64,000 bases of DNA from Bifidobacterium pullorum subsp. gallinarum (GTDB taxonomy: Bacteria > Actinomycetota > Actinomycetes > Actinomycetales > Bifidobacteriaceae). The notes under the pieces were generated by a model. The model had not been told where the DNA came from and searched no databases. It saw only the letters and a program-made list of their open reading frames with translations. The translations under genes and the position numbers were made by a program. Location: the NCBI RefSeq assembly GCF_000741215.1, contig NZ_JGYX01000002.1, positions 248,001-312,000 of the forward strand. The letters are read 5' to 3'. Positions 27,406 through 36,519 of this stretch are shown in pieces. Each line of letters opens with the position of its first letter. Position 1 is the stretch's first letter.

Positions 27406-28677
27406 TTACACAAATAGTTGTTGGAGATAATATGACTTTATCTTCTGCAAATCTTCAGCTTTCTTCTTGACAAGAGCAGTTAGCTCATCATTTAGAACGA
27501 GGAATTCGCTTATCCGCTCCTGTTCGGCCAATGAAGGTATTGTTACTCGAATTTCCGAAAGGAGCGGATACTTCAGATTCCACGTATCGGAAGTTAACCC
27601 TTGCGAATAACGTTGGAACAAATGAAGCATCCTTACCAGCTTGAACATCTGAGCGAAGAAGGAGGACGAAACTTCTGAACTCGGGATAAGTACGGTATAT
27701 GCCGGACTCAGGATTCCGGAATAGGGAGATACACCACTTGCCCCTTGCCACATCCGCATTGTGTTATATGCGATGTCACCTGTCTTCACTTGCTTGTAAT
27801 TCGATTTATCCTCGCTGGAATTATCTTTACGTTCAAGCGAAGAAGCTGGTACGACTCCATTGGTAATGGTGACGGATATAAGTTCACCTTGGTTACTTCG
27901 TTCAGACCTTTCCTTGAATAGTTCTCCCAACTTACGCTGCTGCCATGGCTCTGTGAATCCTTTGAAGCGGAGTTGCTGGCTGAAGATGGCCTGCAAATAG
28001 TAGCGTTTCTTGAGTTTGAGCAGGTCGGCCTTTTTCTTGGCGGCAGCGATAAAATCATCCAACACGCGAAAGAACTCTCCAATGCGAATTTGTTCGCTTA
28101 ATGAAGGGAAAGTTGAAATCAGCTCCATAACCTTCTTTTTTGAGATATTGAATCGAGATATTCCTTGTGCAAGAAGCTGAATTTTGGATCTGAATTGCGG
28201 AGAACGTAATGAATAGGCCATGAAGATTGAATTATGATTGGCGGTCATTCGATAACCGAAGCAGAAGCTGTTAAGGTACAAGTTGTCTTGTGCGCCAAGC
28301 CATAAAGAAGTCATTCCGACGTCTTCGGGAGTTTCTGAACTTGCAGTAAAAAATATATCACCTGTAATAACTTTATGTTGTTTGTCATCTATTTCAACGG
28401 CCTCAATCCCATAGCAATCTGCTATTGGATTTGAAAATACATTAAGATAGGTGACGAAATATGCACTTCCATGTCCAAAATCCGATTTATTTTTCCCAGA
28501 CAAGCCCGAATACGTAAAACCAAGCTCTCCCAACTTACGCTGCTGCCAAGGGTCAGCAAAGCCTTTGAAACGGAGTTTCGGCTGCAATATCTTCCCTTGC
28601 GGGAGCTTTCGCTGCATTTCAGCGTTCAGCATGCCATCGTCGTTCATATCGTCGCTCTTTGTAGATTGGTTGCTCAT
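27406..28677 (-). CDS. hsdS: Type I restriction-modification specificity subunit HsdS (expressed copy)
   Basis: HsdS chooses the bipartite DNA target for the HsdM/HsdR complex. The 423-residue protein has a short leader, WQQRK repeat (44-48), recognition domain 1 (about 50-205), a central conserved helix (209-249, identical in sequence to the silent cassette), recognition domain 2 (about 250-395) and a C-terminal helix ending YYLQQLFV. CGGAG precedes the ATG at 28677. It is the last gene of the hsdR-hsdM-DUF3644-hsdS unit. Inversion with the silent cassette would replace either or both recognition domains without altering its start. Confidence 0.93.
   Translation of the reverse strand: MSNQSTKSDDMNDDGMLNAEMQRKLPQGKILQPKLRFKGFADPWQQRKLGELGFTYSGLSGKNKSDFGHGSAYFVTYLNVFSNPIADCYGIEAVEIDDKQHKVITGDIFFTASSETPEDVGMTSLWLGAQDNLYLNSFCFGYRMTANHNSIFMAYSLRSPQFRSKIQLLAQGISRFNISKKKVMELISTFPSLSEQIRIGEFFRVLDDFIAAAKKKADLLKLKKRYYLQAIFSQQLRFKGFTEPWQQRKLGELFKERSERSNQGELISVTITNGVVPASSLERKDNSSEDKSNYKQVKTGDIAYNTMRMWQGASGVSPYSGILSPAYTVLIPSSEVSSSFFAQMFKLVRMLHLFQRYSQGLTSDTWNLKYPLLSEIRVTIPSLAEQERISEFLVLNDELTALVKKKAEDLQKIKSYYLQQLFV
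27929..28052 (-). repeat. hsdS inversion repeat, central (expressed copy)
   Basis: Inverted partner of 25807-25930 inside the expressed hsdS; it includes the 16-base core at 27930-27945. Confidence 0.9.
28533..28548 (-). repeat. hsdS inversion repeat, N-proximal (expressed copy)
   Basis: Inverted copy of TGGCAGCAGCGTAAGT, at codons for WQQRK just before recognition domain 1 of the expressed hsdS; partner of 25338-25353. Confidence 0.85.
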
Positions 28678-28764
28678 CGATGCTCCGTGGTATTCTCTGT
28701 AGTAGATAACTCGTGAAGGATTACAGCTGGGTCCCAGAATGGGGTAGGCGTTTGCCGAGCATTC

Positions 28765-29778
28765 CTATGCTCCTGGGGTTATCTGCCTCTTAAGGCTCCC
28801 GATGATTTCATCGGGAGCCTTTACGATTTCTCCGACGATGAAATCAATCATATGCTGCGAATAGGTCCATCGCGGTGCCTCGTCGCCGATTACATACTTG
28901 TATGCATAACGTTCATCGCTTTTCAAATCATAGAACCTGATGAACAGCTGAAGCGTATAGCTGTTGAATTCGGTATGTTCCCTTCCTCCCGATACATAGT
29001 GCATGACAGTTCCGGAAGCCGCCAATCTAGTATTCACTGCGTCGATGACGTTATGGTACGTATAACGATGTGTATCGGCAGGATTTTTGATGTCTTTCAC
29101 TATTGCAACGGGGTTCGCGGATTCTTTTTCCACGCGCACAGTGAAATCGGCATCTTTCTTGCTTCGGACAATGTATAGGTTCTGCCGTACCGGTATGGTG
29201 AATCTATCGGATGCTGTCTGTTCCTGATCAACATTGATGGCATTGGCTTGCCTGATGAATCGCTCAGCAATCTCAGCGGGATACTTCAGTCGAATCTGCT
29301 CATTGGTTAACGGCTCAGCCGTAGCCGACAACATAAGGAAATTCTGCTGTATGTAATCGGAAATCTCCCGTTTATGAAAACGATTTAATTCTCCAGCGAA
29401 ATTCAATACGCACGCTTGGAACAGCGGCGCATATGCCGCTTCATAATCTTCAGTAATGAAATGTGTACTGGTATTGCGCAGTTCGATGATTCGTTCCAGA
29501 TTGAGGCGCAGAGGCTGTCGTTTATCCGTATAAATACGGCGAATCACCTCATTTACCGACAACGTGCGTTCGGGGTTATCGCGATAATAAATCGGCTCAC
29601 CACGTTGTATCAGTTCTGCTTTCAACATCAGTTCCCATGCGTTGATAATGAAGAACGAGAATCCTTCAACGCGGTATCTGATTGTGGGTTTGTTATAAAT
29701 TTCCAAACCCACGAGAAATGCCTCGATACTTTTATCGACAAGTTTGCCTATGATCTCTTGTTCACTAAGCACAGGCAT
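28765..29778 (-). CDS. DUF3644 domain-containing protein in the type I RM operon
   Basis: The 337-residue product begins with LVDKSIEAFLVGLEIYNKPT and RYRVEGFSFFIINAWELMLKAELI, the signature of DUF3644. Its function is unknown; members are often found next to restriction or abortive-infection genes. Motifs suggest a helical N-terminal half with a RNTSTHF element like RnlA/HEPN-type R-x4-6-H patterns, which would be compatible with RNase activity, but this is only a hint. The ATG at 29778 lies inside the last codons of hsdM (14-base overlap), so it is co-translated with the methylase. hsdS follows 87 bases downstream. Confidence 0.75.
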   Translation of the reverse strand: MPVLSEQEIIGKLVDKSIEAFLVGLEIYNKPTIRYRVEGFSFFIINAWELMLKAELIQRGEPIYYRDNPERTLSVNEVIRRIYTDKRQPLRLNLERIIELRNTSTHFITEDYEAAYAPLFQACVLNFAGELNRFHKREISDYIQQNFLMLSATAEPLTNEQIRLKYPAEIAERFIRQANAINVDQEQTASDRFTIPVRQNLYIVRSKKDADFTVRVEKESANPVAIVKDIKNPADTHRYTYHNVIDAVNTRLAASGTVMHYVSGGREHTEFNSYTLQLFIRFYDLKSDERYAYKYVIGDEAPRWTYSQHMIDFIVGEIVKAPDEIIGSLKRQITPGA

Positions 29779-31420
29779 CCCCTTCCGTTGGCACCAAATC
29801 AGCCACCATGGCGTCGAATTGCGCTTGTAGCCGCGCAATTTCCGCATCGACTTCGGCAAGCTGACGATTCACTTCATCAATATCGATGGGCTCCTCTTCC
29901 TCGAAGGTGTCGACGTACCGCGGAATGTTGAGGTTGTATTCGTTCTCCTTGATCTCGTCTGGCGAAGCGACATGCGCGTACTTGTCAACGTCCTTGCGAT
30001 TGATATAGGTTTCGAAGATCAGGTCGATGTCCTCATCGCGTAGATGATTCTGATTCTTGCCCTTTTCGAAGTGTTGCGAAGCATCGATAAACAGTATGTC
30101 TCGGATTTTCCTGTCTTTCCGGAAAACCAGCACGACGGTCGGGATCGATGTGGAATAGAACAGATTGGCGGGCAATCCGATCACGGCATCGAGATAGTTC
30201 TTCTCGATCAACGCTTTACGAATGACCCCTTCAGCCGCGCCACGGAACAGGACTCCATGCGGCAGGACAATCGCCATACGACCGGAATCCTTGAGATGGT
30301 AGACACAGTGCTCCACAAACGCGAAATCAGCTTTCGACTTTGGCGCAAGCTTACCAAAGTCCTTAAAACGCGGGTCCTTCAGCTTGGTCTCGGTGTTGTC
30401 CCAATGCTGAGAATACGGAGGATTAGCGACTACGGCATCGAATGCCCGGGGATGATCAATACCATTCTCATCGACGCCATCCGGCCAATCCTGTTCCAAT
30501 GTATCCGCATTGCGCAGCTTCATGTACTTGTAGTCAACGCCGTGCATCATGAGATTCATTCGTGCCAAGTTGTAGGTCGTACGATTCAGTTCCTGGCCAT
30601 GGAATCGGACCCGCCCCTCACGCTCAGAACCCGGCAGTTCCTTCTGTACGGTCAACAACAACGAACCCGAGCCGCAGGTCGGGTCATACACGCTGAAATC
30701 CTTGTTCGTATCAAGAATGACATCCGCACCTTCGGAGGTTGGATCCGCGTAGGTCACCAATTTGGCCAGTACACGGGACACTTCGTGCGGCGTATAGAAT
30801 TCACCAGCCTTCTTACCGGAATTGCTGGCGAACTGCGCAATAAGGTACTCGTAGACATCGCCGAGAATATCGTGGCCGGATTCATCCTTGAAGTCGATGG
30901 AGTCCACCTTCTCCGCCAAGTTGGACAGACTCTTGGCACGAGCCGCCGTGGAGTTGCCCAGCGAGGAATCAGCGAGATTGATGTCGGAGAACACCTCTCG
31001 GAAATCTTTCTCTGCAGTGGCGTTCAACTCGGCGTTCTGCCGGAACGAATCGAACATCGCCTGAAAATAGTCGGGGCGAAGAGACTGGTCACGAATCCTG
31101 GCTATCAAAGACGCCCATGTGTATTCCGGATCAATGACGTATCCAAGGCTTTGAGAGATGTCCTCGCGCCAAGCCTCAATACCATCCGATTGTGTCTGAC
31201 GAGCATATGCGTCATTAAGCGTCTCACCCTCATAGGTCTCGATGACATTCTGGTTCCTCAAATCCTCCAGATACATCTCCTGTCGTTCGGACAAATAACG
31301 ATAGAAAATGAATCCGAGGATGTAATCGCGAAACTCGTCAGCGGACATCTTGCCGCGCAGATCGTTCGCCATCGCCCACAACTGAGATGTGAGCTGCCTT
31401 GCCGTATTCTGTTCTGCCAT
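29765..31420 (-). CDS. hsdM: Type I restriction-modification DNA methyltransferase HsdM
   Basis: HsdM methylates adenine using S-adenosylmethionine. The 551-residue protein has the N-terminal helical HsdM domain (LWAMANDLRGKMSADEFRDYIL), GEFYTPHEVSRVLAKL (207-222), the AdoMet motif DPTCGSGS (246-253) and catalytic NPPY (333-336). These features mark N6-adenine methylation. It starts 14 bases after hsdR and overlaps the DUF3644 gene. The C-terminal coiled segment (DEVNRQLAEVDAEIARLQAQF) should contact HsdS. Confidence 0.96.
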   Translation of the reverse strand: MAEQNTARQLTSQLWAMANDLRGKMSADEFRDYILGFIFYRYLSERQEMYLEDLRNQNVIETYEGETLNDAYARQTQSDGIEAWREDISQSLGYVIDPEYTWASLIARIRDQSLRPDYFQAMFDSFRQNAELNATAEKDFREVFSDINLADSSLGNSTAARAKSLSNLAEKVDSIDFKDESGHDILGDVYEYLIAQFASNSGKKAGEFYTPHEVSRVLAKLVTYADPTSEGADVILDTNKDFSVYDPTCGSGSLLLTVQKELPGSEREGRVRFHGQELNRTTYNLARMNLMMHGVDYKYMKLRNADTLEQDWPDGVDENGIDHPRAFDAVVANPPYSQHWDNTETKLKDPRFKDFGKLAPKSKADFAFVEHCVYHLKDSGRMAIVLPHGVLFRGAAEGVIRKALIEKNYLDAVIGLPANLFYSTSIPTVVLVFRKDRKIRDILFIDASQHFEKGKNQNHLRDEDIDLIFETYINRKDVDKYAHVASPDEIKENEYNLNIPRYVDTFEEEEPIDIDEVNRQLAEVDAEIARLQAQFDAMVADLVPTEGDACA

Positions 31421-31434
31421 GGGATAATTCTTTC

Positions 31435-34400
31435 TCAGTAATGGGATACTACATAATCGGCAAACTCATACAAAGCCTGCCGAAGGGAATTACGGTACTT
31501 AATCGGGCTTAGTCTGCGAATCTCCTCATCCTGCGCATCCTGCTGATAGAGACGTTCCGCAACGGCATCCGCCAATAACTGAGACAATTCTCCGCCATCC
31601 GCAAGATCCTCCTTATGCAGGATATGCCGGTCCAGCATCCTGTCGATCAGCAGCTTGGCCGTTGCCACATCAACCAACCCCCATTTTTCGCGGAACCGCA
31701 ATGAGGCCTGCCGACGGTCCCGTGCCGTATGGCCTCGGACAATCTCCGAGACCGATTCCGGGACCACTGGATACGTGACGCCTTCAAGCTCTCCGACTTC
31801 CATTGCCTCATCAGCCGTAGCCACCATCTGATCAGCCAAACGGCGATCCTCAAGTTGATCAGTCGCACGTTTGAAGTTGTCATACGTTGCCCGAACAGTT
31901 GCAGCACCCTCCTTAACCTCGTTCAGCAATTTAGCCAACAGCTCGTTGATGTAATCGTAATTAATGCGAATCTCGGCGATATGCTCCACGCCGAAATCCA
32001 GCATCGATACATCAATCAGGCTTTTCCGCTCTTCGGCAAGCTTTTTCAGTTCGCTACGCGCCGGACCATTCAACCATTTTTCCTGGTCATCGGACAGCTT
32101 GAGTTCTTTCAATAACTGTTCCGGCTGATCGTAATCGAATTCGGTATATTGTTTAAGCTGTGAGACCCCGCTATTGAACCGACTGATCAGATTGGCCATT
32201 TCCTGCTGTTCGTTTTCACTCGCCGGCAGTACGGTAAACCCATCCGATAGTTCGCGCAGATTCTCGACAATCTGTTTGGTGTTCTCCTTCACCTCGCTGA
32301 ATGGTTTGGCAAGGATGCCACTATCCTGCAGGTCCTTGAACGAATCCTGCACCATCGCCGAATCCCGATTCGCGTAAATGCTCAGTGCCTCATCCATCAA
32401 TCTCTTCGAGGTTTCCGGCCAGCGGTAGTTGACAATATGGCCCCACGGCTTAGCATGCATGTCCTGAATGCGATTCGTACGTGAATATGCCTGAATCAAA
32501 TTGGCTCCGGCCAGCGTGCGATCCACGTACAACGTATTCACGTTGGGCGCATCATATCCGGTAAGCAACTGATCGATCACAATGACGATATCCAGTTTCT
32601 CGCCTTCGGCCTCGCCACGCAGACGGTCCATGACATCGTTGAAATACTCCCCTACGGTCCGATCGTCAAACGATGTGCCAAATGCCGTGTTGTACGCCAT
32701 CATGGCAGCCCGCAATCCACGGTTCTTATCCAATTGATACTCGGAATTATCCGTACCATAGGAAAACGTCAAGGCGATATTGAGAGGACGCTTCCCCTCT
32801 CCAATCAATTGTTCGTTTCGCCTCTGAAACTCCTCGAAATACTGTATCGCCATTGGTGCAGACGATTTCCCGCCACCGACATGTGTGGTCAGAATCGCGC
32901 TATACCGCCCCTCCTTCGATCGGTTGCGCCAATGAACGACAATGTCATCCACAACCTGCTCAACATGTTTCTGGTTATTGTCATATACGCCGGAATCGAT
33001 ATATTTGTCCACTTCCTCGGGACTCATGCGCGCCACTTTGCGGCTGATGTCCTTATCGGACCAGTGTGGATACCGTTGCCTCAACAAATCAGGCAGCAAT
33101 TGACCAGTGATTTCCGTATTGGGAATCGTATTCTCAAAATCTACGTTGAATCCCAATACGTTCCTGTCAGCTATCGCCTCACGAATGGTATATGCATGAA
33201 TCAGATCGCCGAATGCGGCATGCGTCATATCACCCTCAAACGCCGGAGTACCCGTGTACCCAACCCATGCCGACCGCGGGAAAGCCTTTTTGATACGCTT
33301 GAGCATCTCTCCGTTCGTGGAACGATGTGCCTCATCCACGACGAACACGAAATTCATATCCGGTGCTTTGAATGAGTCACGCTTGCACAAGCGATCCAAC
33401 TTCTGAATGGATGTCACCACAATCGAGTTGTTCCGGCTGCGACTACGCAGTTTAGCTCGCAATACACCGGTGTTCGCGGTCTCCGAAACCACACCGGCAT
33501 TGTCCTCATCGGCATCGGGATCATAGGCGGAATACTTCTCGAACGTCTGTCTCGTCAAAGCCACACGATCGACCACGAACACCACTTTGTCCACATTGGG
33601 CAAGCGGGAGGCCAACCATGCTGTCTTAAAACTGCTGATCGTCTTTCCCGATCCGGTGGTATGCCAGATATACCCGGATTCCTGCGCATCCGTACCAAAT
33701 ACGTGAGTACGCAACCGTTCGATTACACGACGAGTGGCATATACCTGATACGGGCGCATGACGATAAGATTCTTATGCTTCGGGTCTCCATCCAAAATCA
33801 TGTAGCTCGTTGACATCTGATGAGCCATCGGAATCGACAACATCAGATCCGCAAATTCACGCCAATCCCAAACCGGTTTGCTGTCCTCCTCCCGTTGCCA
33901 GTGAAATGCAAACGCCGGATTGAACGAATCAGCATCCGTATTTGCCATGTACAACGCCTGATACGGAGTCATACCGACCAGGATCTGCACTGTCGAATAA
34001 ATGTCATGAAACAATCCCTCATCAATATACTGGCGGATCTGATTCAGTCCCTCCATAGCGTCGTGCTTGTCATACTTCTCCTCGATATGGATGATTGGCA
34101 GACCGTTGATCAGCAATGTCGTATCGAATCGGCGATTTTTACGTCCCGCCATAACATGCGGTCTCTCGATTTGATTGACGATCTGATACACCGTGTTTCC
34201 AGCGCCAACCTGAGCCTGATCGAACACGGTCAGAAATATATGGTTCCCGCCAGTACCATCCTCTGCCTCGTCCCGATCAACCTCGATCTGAGTCACACCG
34301 TTCAGACCATACAGCCAACAGCCCGCTTCATAAGGAGAGCGTAGGCCACAGATCACAGCTTTGACCTGGGCAAACTCGGTGTCCGTCAGAGGTCGCCCAC

Positions 34401-34557
34401 CAAGTTTATCCGCGTTGTTCCGTTCGAGAATTGCCCGGAAATTAGCCCATAACGCTGGAATCGTCTTAATGGAAGGCTCATACTTCCATTGCTTTGACCC
34501 ACCAATCCTCTCCAGATGATGGATCAGTTCATTCTCAAAATCCAGCTCACCAGCCAT
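31435..34557 (-). CDS. hsdR: Type I restriction endonuclease subunit HsdR
   Basis: HsdR translocates and cleaves DNA. The 1040-residue protein has the N-terminal PD-(D/E)xK nuclease (RFDTTLLINGLPIIHIEEKYD, residues 143-163), the SF2 motor with TTGSGKT (300-306) and DEAH (408-411), helicase motifs VGYTGTPAF and DQLLTGYDAP, and a C-terminal helical region that binds HsdM. The ATG at 34557 lies after an AAGGGATGG site; a GTG at 34581 is less likely. It is the first gene of the operon, so expression probably starts in the AT-rich gap upstream. Confidence 0.95.
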   Translation of the reverse strand: MAGELDFENELIHHLERIGGSKQWKYEPSIKTIPALWANFRAILERNNADKLGGRPLTDTEFAQVKAVICGLRSPYEAGCWLYGLNGVTQIEVDRDEAEDGTGGNHIFLTVFDQAQVGAGNTVYQIVNQIERPHVMAGRKNRRFDTTLLINGLPIIHIEEKYDKHDAMEGLNQIRQYIDEGLFHDIYSTVQILVGMTPYQALYMANTDADSFNPAFAFHWQREEDSKPVWDWREFADLMLSIPMAHQMSTSYMILDGDPKHKNLIVMRPYQVYATRRVIERLRTHVFGTDAQESGYIWHTTGSGKTISSFKTAWLASRLPNVDKVVFVVDRVALTRQTFEKYSAYDPDADEDNAGVVSETANTGVLRAKLRSRSRNNSIVVTSIQKLDRLCKRDSFKAPDMNFVFVVDEAHRSTNGEMLKRIKKAFPRSAWVGYTGTPAFEGDMTHAAFGDLIHAYTIREAIADRNVLGFNVDFENTIPNTEITGQLLPDLLRQRYPHWSDKDISRKVARMSPEEVDKYIDSGVYDNNQKHVEQVVDDIVVHWRNRSKEGRYSAILTTHVGGGKSSAPMAIQYFEEFQRRNEQLIGEGKRPLNIALTFSYGTDNSEYQLDKNRGLRAAMMAYNTAFGTSFDDRTVGEYFNDVMDRLRGEAEGEKLDIVIVIDQLLTGYDAPNVNTLYVDRTLAGANLIQAYSRTNRIQDMHAKPWGHIVNYRWPETSKRLMDEALSIYANRDSAMVQDSFKDLQDSGILAKPFSEVKENTKQIVENLRELSDGFTVLPASENEQQEMANLISRFNSGVSQLKQYTEFDYDQPEQLLKELKLSDDQEKWLNGPARSELKKLAEERKSLIDVSMLDFGVEHIAEIRINYDYINELLAKLLNEVKEGAATVRATYDNFKRATDQLEDRRLADQMVATADEAMEVGELEGVTYPVVPESVSEIVRGHTARDRRQASLRFREKWGLVDVATAKLLIDRMLDRHILHKEDLADGGELSQLLADAVAERLYQQDAQDEEIRRLSPIKYRNSLRQALYEFADYVVSHY

Positions 34558-34847
34558 ATATGCCAACCATCCCTTCACCACAGCGTAAGGCTGTAATCAT
34601 TGTACGCATACAAGAAGGCCGCAGAACCGTTGGCATATAAATTCTCAATCGCATGTCGGAGATAACTCAAACAGTGCGTCAAACACTCTCGATAATTCCG
34701 ACGTCGGCCGCAAAGAATTGAACGAGACGGAAACATGATGCTGAACTGAGTCGAGGATGCCACGGCATGCATACGCAAAGACCTCCGAACGGACTACGAT
34801 GGGATGCGGTATATCCGCATACGCATCATCAACGAGGAGTCTCACCT
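34558..34847. other. Junction between the restriction island and pepP
   Basis: The 290 bases hold a TACAAT -10-like element for hsdR on the minus strand (34604-34599), the small inverted repeat ATGCGG-tatat-CCGCAT (34804-34820) and the pepP ribosome site. Two short minus-strand frames (about 34645-34845 and 34575-34778) read into each other in different registers and might be the remnant of a gene, but no family was recognised. Confidence 0.4.
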
Positions 34848-36434
34848 ATGAGCGAAGTCGTGACCGACAAGGACAAGGAGTACGAGGCGCGTGAGGCGGC
34901 GGCCGCGCCGGGAGACGCGCAGCCGAACGCCGACCGTGTGAACAACCGCACGCTGCGGCCGACCGGCGAGACGTTCAGGCATTTCATGACCACGGGCTGG
35001 GATGATCAGGAGCCCGAGATCGAGCCGCTGGAGTCCAGCAGGTACATCCAGGCCCGCATCGACGCGCTGGGCGCGCAGTTCCCGGGCGAACGCATCGTGA
35101 TTCCGGCCGGCACACCGAAGGTGCGTTCCAACGACTGTGATTACGCCTTCCGTCCGGACACCACCTTCGCCTATTACACCGGCCTGGGCCAGGATTACGA
35201 GGCGGGCGCCGTGCTGGTGCTCAACCCGGTGGACCCGGATTCCGAGGAGGCCAAGGCCGGCAGGACGCATACGGCCGAGCTGTTCGTGGCGCCGCGCGCC
35301 GACAACAGCACCGAGGAGTACTACACCTCCGCCCAGTACGGCGAGTACTGGGTCGGCCCGCGCGCCGGTCTGAAGGAGCTGGCCGCGATGACCGGTCTGG
35401 AGACCCATGACATCGCCCAGCTGGCCGATGCGATCGGCAAGGACGTCGGCGCCGAGGCCGGCGCGGTGCGCGTGCGCGTGATCCGCGAGACCGATGCCGC
35501 GATCACCGAGCTGGTCGAGGGCGTGCGAGAGGCGAACGGCTTCGCCGATCCGGATTCCAACACCGCCGCCGACGACAAGCTGCACGAGGTGGCCGCCGAG
35601 GCGCGCATGATCAAGGACGCCTACGAGATCGGCGAGATGCGCAAGGCCGTGGCCGCCACGAAGAAGGGCTTCGACCGGATCCTCAAGACCCTGCCGCATG
35701 TGATCGACAAGGAGCGTTCCGAGCGCATGCTTGAGGGCGCGTTCAACTCGGTTTCGCGCGAGGAGGGCAACGAGGTCGGCTATGACACGATCATCGCCTC
35801 CGGCCCGCACGCCCCGATCCTGCATTGGATGCGCAACACCGGTGTGGTGCGCAACGGCGACCTGCTGCTCATCGATGCGGGCGTGGAGACCGACAGCCTG
35901 TACACGGCCGACATCACCCGCACCTTCCCGGTCAACGGCCACTTCACCGAGTTGCAGCGCGACATCTACGAGACCGTGCTGCGCGCGCAGGCCGCGGGCT
36001 TCGAGGCCGCGCAAGTGGGCGCCACCTATTCGGACATCCACCACGCCTGCATGCGCGTGCTGGCCGAGCGTCTGCACGACTGGGGCATCCTGCCGGTGAG
36101 CGTGGAGGAGTCGCTCTCCCCCGAGGGCCAGCAGCACCGCCGCTGGCACGCCTGCGGCTGCGCGCATCACCTGGGTCTGGACGTGCATGACTGCGCGCAG
36201 GCCCGCTATGAGTCGTACCAGGGCGCCGAGATCCGCCCGGGCATGATCTTCACAATCGAGCCGGGACTGTACTTCAAGGAGAACGACCTGCTGGTGCCGC
36301 CGGAGTTCCGCGGCATCGGCGTGCGCATCGAGGATGACGTGCTGATGACCGAGCACGGCCCCGAGTGGATCTCCGTGGACATTCCGAAGACCGTGGAGGA
36401 TGTGGAGGCCTGGATGGCCGCCATGGCCGAGTAG
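34848..36434 (+). CDS. pepP: Xaa-Pro aminopeptidase (aminopeptidase P family)
   Basis: Aminopeptidase P removes an N-terminal residue before proline, with two Mn ions. The 528-residue protein has the creatinase N-terminal domain (GAQFPGERIVIPAGTPKVRSND..) and the pita-bread C-terminal domain carrying the metal ligands: DAGVETDSLYTADITRTFPVNG (two Asp), HHLGLDVHD (His), IFTIEPGLYF (Glu) and VRIEDDVLMTE (Glu). It is cytosolic, without a signal peptide, and would act on proline-rich peptides. GAGGAG precedes the ATG at 34848. Upstream lies the restriction island; its true operon partners are not evident. Confidence 0.94.
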   Translation: MSEVVTDKDKEYEAREAAAAPGDAQPNADRVNNRTLRPTGETFRHFMTTGWDDQEPEIEPLESSRYIQARIDALGAQFPGERIVIPAGTPKVRSNDCDYAFRPDTTFAYYTGLGQDYEAGAVLVLNPVDPDSEEAKAGRTHTAELFVAPRADNSTEEYYTSAQYGEYWVGPRAGLKELAAMTGLETHDIAQLADAIGKDVGAEAGAVRVRVIRETDAAITELVEGVREANGFADPDSNTAADDKLHEVAAEARMIKDAYEIGEMRKAVAATKKGFDRILKTLPHVIDKERSERMLEGAFNSVSREEGNEVGYDTIIASGPHAPILHWMRNTGVVRNGDLLLIDAGVETDSLYTADITRTFPVNGHFTELQRDIYETVLRAQAAGFEAAQVGATYSDIHHACMRVLAERLHDWGILPVSVEESLSPEGQQHRRWHACGCAHHLGLDVHDCAQARYESYQGAEIRPGMIFTIEPGLYFKENDLLVPPEFRGIGVRIEDDVLMTEHGPEWISVDIPKTVEDVEAWMAAMAE

Positions 36435-36519
36435 GCTGGAATCATCCCTACCGATGGATCGTGTGCGGGTCTGCGCCGGCGGAGGTTGGCACAGACCCGC
36501 ATGATTAAGGAGATGAACG

